Positions 1-5,491 of a DNA stretch of 6,558 nucleotides are shown here, piece by piece. The stretch covers positions 1 to 6,558 of the forward strand of contig DHKB01000008.1 of assembly GCA_002407045.1 (NCBI GenBank), in the 5' to 3' direction. Position 1 is the stretch's first letter, and every line of letters starts with the position of its first letter. This DNA comes from Candidatus Bruticola papionis. GTDB lineage: Bacteria; Vulcanimicrobiota; Xenobia; Xenobiales; Xenobiaceae. The position numbers and the translations under genes are program-made. Below the pieces are notes generated by a model that saw nothing but the letters and a program-made list of their open reading frames with translations, ran no database searches and had not been told where the DNA came from.

Positions 1-2
1 CC

Positions 3-47
3 GAAGCTAAGCCTAAGCGCACTACGCGCAAAAAAGCCGACGCCTAA
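3..47 (+). CDS. C-terminal tail of an unidentified protein (5' end outside window)
   Basis: The third + frame reads EAKPKRTTRKKADA and then stops at TAA (45-47). A short Lys/Arg/Ala-rich basic end like this is common in translation-associated or nucleic-acid-binding bacterial proteins and in some chaperones such as trigger factor. Fourteen residues are not enough to name the family. The frame choice rests on the tail composition and on the small hairpin that begins at the stop codon. A second frame stays open from base 1 to the TAA at 169-171, but its product looks random and runs through the leader of the next gene. No function is assigned. Confidence 0.5.
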   Translation, partial: EAKPKRTTRKKADA

Positions 48-75
48 TAGTCGGCGGCAAAAATACGCATATTTT
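36..75 (+). terminator. Weak candidate terminator or 3' hairpins after the upstream gene
   Basis: GCCGAC (36-41) pairs with GTCGGC (50-55) around an 8-base loop that includes the stop codon of the partial gene. A second, AT-only stem follows: AAAATA (60-65) with TATTTT (70-75), ending in a short T run. Neither is a classic GC-rich stem followed directly by a U tract, so termination here is plausible but unproven. If it does not terminate, the upstream transcript would read into the mutase gene. Confidence 0.3.
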
Positions 76-100
76 GGTAAACCGAGCTTCTTAACTGACA

Positions 101-168
101 TCTTTGCACGAAGGGCAAACTTTTGCTCTACTCGAAGTTTGGAAGTGAGAAAATGCTTGCAAAGAGGG
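101..168 (+). promoter_or_regulatory. Foldable leader and ribosome binding site of the mutase gene
   Basis: The Shine-Dalgarno-like AGAGGG (163-168) lies 10 bases before ATG 179. TCTTTGCA (101-108) is perfectly complementary to TGCAAAGA (158-165), which covers the start of that ribosome binding site. Nested inside is a second perfect 7-bp stem, CAAACTT (116-122) with AAGTTTG (135-141). TTTGC (103-107) can instead pair locally with GCAAA (115-119), which would free the ribosome binding site and break the nested stem. I found no convincing -35/-10 pair in 48-178, so the transcription start is unknown. The pairing is seen in the sequence; any regulatory role is inference. Confidence 0.35.
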
Positions 169-178
169 TAAAATTCTT

Positions 179-2746
179 ATGAAGAAGCTCGGTATCTTGG
201 CGGCTTCGGCCATTATTTCTTTAGCACCACTATGTGCGCAAGCGCTACCGCAACAGCCGGACGCCATACACAAAACAAAGGCGGCAGCAGCGACAAACGC
301 TCCGCACCAGGACAGCCGAGGTTCAAAGGCGAAAACAAAGAGCCTAAATTCTTCTTCTCGGAGTGATAAAGTGACTGTCCAAAATCAAGAAAATTCAACC
401 GTAGTCACCCCCAGCATGACTCCAGCTCAAATGAAAGCTTTTTTCTTAAAGCAAACTAGGCGCAGCCTGACTAGCTGGGAAGCTAAAAATTACAACATCA
501 GCAACCATCCGCCTTTCCAGCTCGATTCTCCTCAGGCTAGTCAGTTTTGCATTACTCCCGAAATTGCCAAAGCAATTAACTTGAGAGCCCAAGTTGACGC
601 CTTTGCCAAAGAAGCTAAAGTTTCGACAGCCGGCGTACGCGAAAACCAGAATGTACTTTGCCCTTGGGATCATCGCTATCGCATCAACGAATATATGCTA
701 GCTTTGATGGCCGAATCGTTGAGCAACATCGTACCGCAATTACATAAAGAGCATATTGCCTCTCTGCCGGTACACACTCCTGAAGAAGTAGCCAAGCATC
801 TGGGCCCGCAGGGAGTAAAAACTATCGAAGCCATTTTTGGTATGCCTTTAGCCCAAGCTATGGAGTTTGTGCGTAAAAATCCTGTCCGTATCGTCGGCGG
901 CGAAACTCGTTCCAATACTCCGCGTTTCGTGGGCTTGGTTTCTCGTATCTATGCCGCCCGCGGCTTTAATGTATTTTTGACAGAAAATGCCGACAATAAA
1001 GACACCTCTACTATTTTTATGTGGAGCTTCTTGACTTATATGTTGGGCTTATCTGGCGGCGATTATTATACTTCCAGTCACGGTGCTCCTCAGAAGCAGA
1101 GTGACAAAATTCTCGGTCCCGACGGTTCCCAGTATTTGCCTCCCGAGTACTCTAAAATCGTCGAGCAAATGTACAAAATTTTAGAGCAGTGCGAAACTAC
1201 CGGCTATACTATAAAGCTGGCTGCTGCCGATGATCCTTTATTGCACCACAGCTTAACATATAAGCGTATGTGCAGCCTTTACGCCGACTATTTGCGCAAA
1301 GGTCCCGCTTCTCCAGCAGCTTTAAAGATGGTCAAAAAAGCTATTGCTGAAGGTATGCGTCTCAAACTCGATTTCTTCGGTGGTGCTGGCTATAAAACTA
1401 TCGCTCCTATCCTCGAAGACTTGGGCATTGACGGAGCGTTTGCTGGTGGCTACATCCGCGCCGACGAAGATCCTTTCTTCCACAATATTGGCTTCCGCGT
1501 AGCCAAGAAGAAGAACTCTTCCGAATATGAAGTCGTACATGACAGCGTAGACGCCAGTATGCCTATCGTCGTCAAATCGGCCAATTACGGAGTAATTTTA
1601 AAAGATGCTCCTATCGGTCAGATAGTTTTCAATGTTGACCCCGACTCCGACCGCTTTGTGGCTGGCCAAATCGTTCCCGTCAGCGAAGAAGCCAAATTAA
1701 CCGCTGACGGCATCAGCTCTATTAAAATAACTGACGATAAAATTTTCGCTCTCTTCTCACCCAACCAGTTCTTCCTTATGTTGGCTGAAAGCGATCGCGC
1801 CAGTATGGAAGACGATGGCAGTTGGAAAGATTATTCCAGCTTTGATATTCACACTTATGTATCAGCTCTGTCTTGGGACGAGTGGGCCCAGAAGCACGAT
1901 ATTCCCGTCGTGCGCACTCCCGTAGGATTTAAAGAAATTGCTGCTGTAGAGCGCAAAGTCGAAAAAGCCATGGCCGAACATCCAGGAGAAGTTGTGGCCG
2001 TTTATGATGAACTCGGCAATAAGATCGTCATTGGTCCCAAACCCAAAGTGCACCATGCTGGTGAAGAGAGCGGAGGCAAAATCGGCGGTCCCCGCGAGCC
2101 TATTTACAATATTTTAGGCCAAAAGATTATCGCCATGCGCGAAAAGAGTAGTGGCGAAGCTTGCATTTCCGCTGTGGTCATGGTCTCTAAGCTCTACTTA
2201 AAATACAAAGAGACTGGCGATATTGCCGATCTCTTCTTGCACAATCACCTTGCCGAGCTTTTCACCAGAGATGCCATTGCCAACAAGATGGAATTCCGCG
2301 GCGACAAGATCCACTATAACGAAGCTATTTTCGATCCCGAAGAGCTGGCTAAAGCCAAAGCTGCCGGTATTGCTGAAAAAGATCGCTTCAATAACTACTT
2401 CCGCCGCTTAGCTTTGGCTATGAAAGATCCCTCACTTACCAATAGAGGTAAGGTTCTCAGCTTAGACGAGGTAAAAGCCGTTCTAACTGAAGCTATTCCC
2501 GGTATGGCTCAAGAGTGGAAAGCCCTCGAGCGCATTGACGTTTGGTCAGACGGCTTACAACTTTGGTTTAAGGGCGCGAAAGTACGTGATATTTGCTTAC
2601 GTCCTTCCGGAACGGATGCCAAGTCGAAAGTTTACTTCGACGGTACCGACAAAGCTTATATGAACGAAGTCTTCCAAAAGTACTTCCGCGATTTCCCCGC
2701 TGTCCCCACTCCTCTCTACAAAGAATTGCTTAAAGAAGATAAGTAA
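179..2746 (+). CDS. Exported phosphoglucomutase/phosphomannomutase-family protein (alpha-D-phosphohexomutase)
   Basis: An 855-residue protein of the family that interconverts hexose 1- and 6-phosphates through a phosphoserine. All four family signatures are visible. TSSHGAPQ (298-305) carries the likely phosphoserine Ser300. DPDSDRF (487-493) supplies the metal-binding Asp487, 489 and 491. GEESGG (628-633) is the sugar-binding loop, and RPSGTDA (808-814) is the phosphate-binding loop of the C-terminal domain. STAGVR (149-154) matches the start of domain I and TPVGFK (580-585) the third domain. The DPDSDR form resembles the PgcA/PGM2 branch. The first 22 residues look like a Sec signal peptide: MKK, a hydrophobic stretch, and AQA before Leu23. 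A polar low-complexity linker follows to about residue 85. The family is usually 450-600 residues and cytosolic, so the extra length and apparent export are odd. There appears to be an insertion between about 180 and 234. ATG 179 is supported by AGAGGG at 163-168. Substrate and location are not proven. Confidence 0.88.
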   Translation: MKKLGILAASAIISLAPLCAQALPQQPDAIHKTKAAAATNAPHQDSRGSKAKTKSLNSSSRSDKVTVQNQENSTVVTPSMTPAQMKAFFLKQTRRSLTSWEAKNYNISNHPPFQLDSPQASQFCITPEIAKAINLRAQVDAFAKEAKVSTAGVRENQNVLCPWDHRYRINEYMLALMAESLSNIVPQLHKEHIASLPVHTPEEVAKHLGPQGVKTIEAIFGMPLAQAMEFVRKNPVRIVGGETRSNTPRFVGLVSRIYAARGFNVFLTENADNKDTSTIFMWSFLTYMLGLSGGDYYTSSHGAPQKQSDKILGPDGSQYLPPEYSKIVEQMYKILEQCETTGYTIKLAAADDPLLHHSLTYKRMCSLYADYLRKGPASPAALKMVKKAIAEGMRLKLDFFGGAGYKTIAPILEDLGIDGAFAGGYIRADEDPFFHNIGFRVAKKKNSSEYEVVHDSVDASMPIVVKSANYGVILKDAPIGQIVFNVDPDSDRFVAGQIVPVSEEAKLTADGISSIKITDDKIFALFSPNQFFLMLAESDRASMEDDGSWKDYSSFDIHTYVSALSWDEWAQKHDIPVVRTPVGFKEIAAVERKVEKAMAEHPGEVVAVYDELGNKIVIGPKPKVHHAGEESGGKIGGPREPIYNILGQKIIAMREKSSGEACISAVVMVSKLYLKYKETGDIADLFLHNHLAELFTRDAIANKMEFRGDKIHYNEAIFDPEELAKAKAAGIAEKDRFNNYFRRLALAMKDPSLTNRGKVLSLDEVKAVLTEAIPGMAQEWKALERIDVWSDGLQLWFKGAKVRDICLRPSGTDAKSKVYFDGTDKAYMNEVFQKYFRDFPAVPTPLYKELLKEDK

Positions 2747-2767
2747 CTTTTGAGTTGAGTTAAACAG

Positions 2768-2808
2768 AAGGCCTTCGTTTGTGGTGACAAGCGAAGGCCT
2801 TTTATTTT
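2768..2808 (+). terminator. Rho-independent terminator of the mutase gene
   Basis: AAGGCCTTCG (2768-2777) pairs with CGAAGGCCTT (2792-2801). The stem continues through a T-G wobble and TTGT/ACAA to about 15 bp, with a GGTG loop (2783-2786), and is followed by TTATTTT. It begins 21 bases after the stop codon. It isolates the mutase from rpsU, which has its own promoter. Confidence 0.92.
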
Positions 2809-2850
2809 GGCGCAAGGCCGCCTATGATGGTGTGACTATCACTCAAAGTC

Positions 2851-2879
2851 TTGACATAGAGTATCAAAAGTATTAGAAT
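2851..2879 (+). promoter_or_regulatory. Strong sigma-70-type promoter of rpsU
   Basis: A perfect -35 TTGACA (2851-2856), a 17-base spacer and the -10 TAGAAT (2874-2879, one mismatch to consensus) predict transcription starting near 2886. That leaves a leader of about 87 bases before rpsU. A short GTGA-CTA-TCAC inverted repeat (2832-2842) sits just upstream of the -35; I attach no function to it. The strength fits a highly expressed ribosomal protein gene. Confidence 0.85.
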
Positions 2880-2894
2880 TTGGCCCTAAAGTTT

Positions 2895-2913
2895 TCGGGA
2901 TGAGTAATCCCGA
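2895..2913 (+). promoter_or_regulatory. Perfect hairpin in the rpsU leader
   Basis: TCGGGAT (2895-2901) pairs perfectly with ATCCCGA (2907-2913) around the loop GAGTA. It starts about 10 bases after the predicted transcription start. No U tract follows, so it is not a terminator. The stretch beyond it holds two copies of ATTACCC, and CCCC (2935-2938) could pair weakly with GGGG (2962-2965) beside the ribosome binding site. It could stabilise the mRNA or act as a control site for S21 synthesis. It matches no leader motif I can name. Confidence 0.45.
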
Positions 2914-2973
2914 CCATTACCCGGCTGTTTATTACCCCAATATTTGGCCGTGACGGAAGGAGGGGAACGCATA

Positions 2974-3147
2974 ATGGAAACTACAGTTGGTGAGAACGAA
3001 CCTATCGAAACCGCTTTGAAGCGTTTCCGGCGTCAATGCCAGAAAGAGGGCGTGTTGGCCGAAGTTAAGAAGCGCGAGTATTACGACAAGCCCAGTGTAC
3101 GTCGTAAAAAGAAGGCTATCGCCGCTCGTCGCCGCCGTCGTCGTTAA
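2974..3147 (+). CDS. rpsU: 30S ribosomal protein S21
   Basis: A 57-residue basic protein with the S21 pattern: a GENEPIETALKRFRRQ core, GVLAEVKKREYYDKPSVRRKKK, and an Arg-rich end (ARRRRRR). S21 is a small-subunit protein that helps 16S rRNA engage mRNA at initiation. The length fits the short S21 form of Gram-positive and cyanobacterial-type lineages; the E. coli protein is about 71 residues. The start is ATG 2974, because AAGGAGG (2957-2963) lies 10 bases upstream. The frame is open upstream to a TTG at 2944, but using that codon would place the ribosome binding site inside the gene. It is a single-gene unit with its own promoter, leader hairpin and terminator. Confidence 0.95.
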   Translation: METTVGENEPIETALKRFRRQCQKEGVLAEVKKREYYDKPSVRRKKKAIAARRRRRR

Positions 3148-3164
3148 GGCATAAAGAAAAAGAA

Positions 3165-3202
3165 GTTGTCAGACCCTTGGGGCTGGCAGCTTTTTTATTT
3201 TT
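3165..3202 (+). terminator. Terminator of rpsU
   Basis: GTTGTCAG (3165-3172) pairs with CTGGCAGC (3183-3190) with two G-U wobbles. An inner CCC/GGG element extends the stem, and TTTTTTATTTTT (3191-3202) follows. It lies 17 bases after the rpsU stop, where an intrinsic terminator is expected. Confidence 0.78.
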
Positions 3203-3212
3203 AAACGACTAT

Positions 3213-3253
3213 AAAAAAAAGGCTGCCAGCTAAAATGCGAGCAGCCTTTTTTT
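3213..3253 (-). terminator. Bidirectional terminator, mainly serving ung
   Basis: GGCTGC (3221-3226) pairs with GCAGCC (3241-3246). The stem is flanked by eight A (3213-3220) on the left and seven T (3247-3253) on the right, so it works as an intrinsic terminator in either direction. For ung it begins 13 bases after the stop codon, ending leftward transcription before it meets rpsU. For rpsU it would be a second, back-up stop. Confidence 0.8.
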
Positions 3254-3266
3254 GTAGCCTAACAAT

Positions 3267-3947
3267 CTAAGCTTCGTCTTCAATTCGCCAATCTATAGGT
3301 TCGACTCCATGATCGCTCAAGAATTTGTTGGCTTTGCTGAAAGGGTGACTGCCAAAGAAGCCACGCGAAGCCGAAAGAGGACTGGGGTGAGGCGAGCAAA
3401 TAATAAAATGCTTAGGATTAGTAATTAAGACTTTCTTTTCCTGAGCCGGACGGCCCCACAAAATATATACTACAGGCCTATCGATAGTATTGACAGCTTT
3501 TATTACAGCATCAGTAAAGTTTTGCCAACCTAACTTTTGGTGCGAGAAAGCCTGATGAGCCCGCACAGTCAGTACCGCGTTAAGCATTAGCACACCCTGA
3601 TCAGCCCATTTTTTCAGCCAACCGCTGTGAGGAATAGGATAGCCCAAATCATCATGCAACTCTTTATAGATATTGAGCAAAGATGGCGGCAATTGCTTTT
3701 GAGTAGGAGAGACGGCAAAGCTTAGCCCCATAGCCTGATTGACATTATGGTAAGGATCCTGGCCAAGAATTAGAGCTTTTACTTTATGAAAAGGCGTGAA
3801 ATGGAAAGCATTAAAAATATCGTCGGCCGGTGGATAGATCGTTTGCGTCTTATACTCATGGATTAAAATGCGCCGCAGCTTCAAATAATACTCTTTTTGA
3901 AATTCATCCCCGATAACATCGAGCCAATCATTACTTATTTTGGGCAT
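3267..3947 (-). CDS. ung: Uracil-DNA glycosylase, family 1
   Basis: A 226-residue enzyme that removes uracil from DNA as the first step of base excision repair. The family-1 motifs are complete. GQDPYH (62-67) carries catalytic Asp64. LPPSLLNIYKEL (86-97) is the minor-groove reading segment. LMLNAVLTV (120-128) carries uracil-binding Asn123. HPSPLSA (187-193) carries catalytic His187. Counted from the chosen start, these fall at the same numbers as in E. coli Ung (Asp64, Asn123, His187), and the length is close to its 229 residues. The start is CAT 3945-3947 on the + strand, with GAGGTG (3954-3959) six bases upstream of it. The frame is open for 37 more codons, but those have no ribosome binding site and overlap the divergent gene's start. 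It converges on rpsU and diverges from the protease gene. Confidence 0.96.
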   Translation of the reverse strand: MPKISNDWLDVIGDEFQKEYYLKLRRILIHEYKTQTIYPPADDIFNAFHFTPFHKVKALILGQDPYHNVNQAMGLSFAVSPTQKQLPPSLLNIYKELHDDLGYPIPHSGWLKKWADQGVLMLNAVLTVRAHQAFSHQKLGWQNFTDAVIKAVNTIDRPVVYILWGRPAQEKKVLITNPKHFIICSPHPSPLSASRGFFGSHPFSKANKFLSDHGVEPIDWRIEDEA

Positions 3948-3958
3948 TTTGTACACCT

Positions 3959-3973
3959 CGTTACAAAGTAACG
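3959..3973. repeat. Perfect inverted repeat in the ung leader
   Basis: CGTTAC-AAA-GTAACG reads the same on both strands apart from the 3-base centre. On the ung transcript the stem ends on the first G of the ribosome binding site GAGGTG, so it could be an mRNA hairpin that limits initiation. As DNA it could bind a dimeric regulator. It is not the Gram-negative LexA box (CTG...CAG) or the GAAC...GTTC type. Confidence 0.5.
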
Positions 3974-3984
3974 CTTCTTTATCA

Positions 3985-4013
3985 TTGCCTAAAACCTGCT
4001 CAATTGTTAGAAT
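3985..4013 (+). promoter_or_regulatory. Candidate sigma-70-type promoter of the protease gene
   Basis: TTGCCT (3985-3990, four of six to consensus), a 17-base spacer and TAGAAT (4008-4013, five of six). The -10 is the same as in the rpsU promoter. Transcription would start near 4020, giving a leader of about 37 bases. The -10 lies inside a short inverted repeat, CAATT (4001-4005) and AATTG (4011-4015). An opposing promoter for ung should also lie in this 109-base gap. TTTACA on the - strand (4027-4032) is a possible -35, but no good -10 follows it. Confidence 0.6.
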
Positions 4014-4056
4014 TGGGGGAACAAAATGTAAAGCACAATTTTTTAAGGAGATTATC

Positions 4057-5394
4057 ATGAGTATCGGTATTGGTTCGCTTTCAAATCTGACACCAACCTA
4101 TTCTTCTCCTAGCCTTAAAAACTTAAGCGAGCCAGCCTCGGCAAAAGCTCCTTTAAATGAAGAACTGTCTCTAGCTGAAACTTTTACAAAATCATCTGAT
4201 AAGCCGGTCAGCTTAATTATTCAAAGCGACGACCAAGAGAAATTGGCCTCTTTAAAAGCTCAACTTCTCAAAAGCGATCAGAGCAACCAAGTAACGGCCG
4301 ATTTGCCTATCATTAATGGTTTTTCTATCGATATATCGGCCCAAGACAATGAAGCTTTGCAAAGTCTCACTCAAGCTCAGCAAAGTGGTGCTTTTGCCGT
4401 TTCTTTAGATCAAAATTCAGACTTTACTTCCAACGATCTTTTTGAATTGCAAAATACTTTCTCCCCTATCCATAAAGAGACTAATGTCATGTTGGGTGTA
4501 GAGAAATTGCACGAGCAAGGTATCAAAGGTAAGGGCACTTGCATTTGTGTTATCGATAGCGGCATTGCCATGCACCCCGATTTAAAAGATCGTGTTGTTG
4601 CTTTCAAAGATTGCGTCAATGGCCGCCAAGAGCCCTACGATGATAACGGACACGGTACCCATGTAGCCGGTATTTGCGCCGGAGACGGCAGCAGTAGCGA
4701 CGGAAAAACTGTGGGCGTAGCTCCAGAAGCCAATATCGTAGGTGTCAAAGTGCTCGATCAATTTGGTAACGGTACCACCTCACAAATCATTAAGGGTATC
4801 CAGTGGGCCATTGCCAACAAAAATAAGTACAATATAGACGTTATTAATATGTCTTTGGGCCGTCCTATTCCGCGCACCCGTTTTCTCGATCCCATGACTA
4901 TAGCTGTGCAAGTTGCTGAAAAATGCGGCATTACCGTAGTAGTTTCTGCAGGCAACGATGGCCCTGGAGCTTCTACGATATGTTCTCCAGGCAACGCTCC
5001 TAACGCTATTACTGTGGGGGCTTTCGACGATTACGGTACTCCAGAAACTGACGACGACTGGCCAGCCTACTTCTCTAGCCAGGGCCCAACACGCTTCGAC
5101 AATCTGGAAAAGCCCGATATTTCAGCTCCCGGCGTAGATATCATTTCTTGTTCTAACGAAAATGACGGCTATGTGCAAATGTCAGGCACTTCTATGGCCG
5201 CACCTTTTACAGCTGGCGTAGCTGCTCTCATGAAGGGCGTCAATCCCAAGCTTAGGCCTAAAGACATTAAAAGCATCTTGATGTCTCAGGCCGCACCTTT
5301 CCAGCAAAGTGATTTAAGTCGCAATATTGTTGGAGCTGGCGCCATCACTCCCCAAGAGTCTTTGGCCCAAGCAGCCGATTTTAAAAGAAAATAA
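4057..5394 (+). CDS. Subtilisin-like serine protease (S8 family) with prodomain, no signal peptide
   Basis: A 445-residue peptidase with a complete catalytic set: Asp167 in VIDSG, His199 in NGHGTHVAG, Ser379 in GTSMAAP, and oxyanion-hole Asn300 in SAGNDG. WAIANK and VINMSLG, typical of the subtilisin core, are also present. Residues from about 48 to 120 (PVSLII..., INGFSIDI..., GAFAVSLDQN) look like an I9-type prodomain, which in this family folds and inhibits the enzyme until cleaved. The first 45 residues are Ser/Thr/Pro-rich without a hydrophobic segment, so no Sec signal is visible. The protein may act in the cytosol or leave by another route. ATG 4057 is chosen because TAAGGAG (4044-4050) is six bases upstream. 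The frame extends 39 codons further upstream, but those overlap the divergent promoter region and have no ribosome binding site. Its substrate is unknown. Confidence 0.93.
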   Translation: MSIGIGSLSNLTPTYSSPSLKNLSEPASAKAPLNEELSLAETFTKSSDKPVSLIIQSDDQEKLASLKAQLLKSDQSNQVTADLPIINGFSIDISAQDNEALQSLTQAQQSGAFAVSLDQNSDFTSNDLFELQNTFSPIHKETNVMLGVEKLHEQGIKGKGTCICVIDSGIAMHPDLKDRVVAFKDCVNGRQEPYDDNGHGTHVAGICAGDGSSSDGKTVGVAPEANIVGVKVLDQFGNGTTSQIIKGIQWAIANKNKYNIDVINMSLGRPIPRTRFLDPMTIAVQVAEKCGITVVVSAGNDGPGASTICSPGNAPNAITVGAFDDYGTPETDDDWPAYFSSQGPTRFDNLEKPDISAPGVDIISCSNENDGYVQMSGTSMAAPFTAGVAALMKGVNPKLRPKDIKSILMSQAAPFQQSDLSRNIVGAGAITPQESLAQAADFKRK

Positions 5395-5397
5395 ATA

Positions 5398-5478
5398 ACC
5401 ATTCTTTTAATAGAGCCTCTGAATTGCGCCCTTCCGTCCTTACTATTGGAATGGTCTTTTCTAAGAGGCTCTCTTTTT
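5398..5478 (+). terminator. Terminator-like, possibly attenuator, structure between the protease and Hsp70 genes
   Basis: AGAGCCTCT (5412-5420) pairs perfectly with AGAGGCTCT (5464-5472), with a 43-base loop and a CTTTTT run after it. A second perfect pair, ACCATTC (5398-5404) with GAATGGT (5449-5455), is followed by CTTTT. The two pairings cross, so they form either alternatives or a pseudoknot. The T run ends one base before the Hsp70 ribosome binding site AAGGAG (5480-5485), leaving no room for a promoter after the terminator. I also see no good promoter inside the gap. It may end the protease transcript fully, or partly so that some transcripts continue into the Hsp70 gene. The long loop lowers confidence in simple termination. 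Confidence 0.55.
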
Positions 5479-5491
5479 CAAGGAGATTTTT

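Noticed and set aside
1..171. Open first + frame from the window edge to TAA 169-171
   Set aside because: Its product has no recognisable pattern and it would run through the leader and ribosome binding site of the mutase; the third frame gives a typical basic protein tail.
48..178. Sigma-70 promoter for the mutase gene
   Set aside because: The best -35-like hexamers (TTGGTA, TTGCAC, TTGCTC) have no acceptable -10 at 16-18 bases, and TAAAAT (169-174) is too close to the start codon.
221..247. Lipoprotein signal (Cys19) in the mutase
   Set aside because: The residues before the Cys are APL, not a lipobox; AQA followed by Leu23 fits ordinary signal peptidase I cleavage better.
1862..2056. Small - strand open frames inside the mutase, protease and Hsp70 genes
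   Set aside because: They lie wholly opposite well-supported genes, lack ribosome binding sites and show no protein-like motifs.
2832..2842. GTGA-CTA-TCAC as a CRP/FNR-type site upstream of the rpsU promoter
   Set aside because: The spacing is 3 bases rather than the 6 of CRP sites, and the arms are only 4 bases long.
2944..2973. Ten-codon N-terminal extension of S21 from TTG 2944
   Set aside because: It contains the AAGGAGG ribosome binding site that serves ATG 2974, and the extra residues do not fit S21.
3940..4056. 39-residue N-terminal extension of the subtilase
   Set aside because: It spans the ung start and the candidate promoter, has no ribosome binding site, and the inner ATG has TAAGGAG at ideal spacing.
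3948..4058. 37-residue N-terminal extension of uracil-DNA glycosylase
   Set aside because: It has no ribosome binding site and overlaps the divergent protease start; numbering from the inner ATG matches the E. coli catalytic residues exactly.
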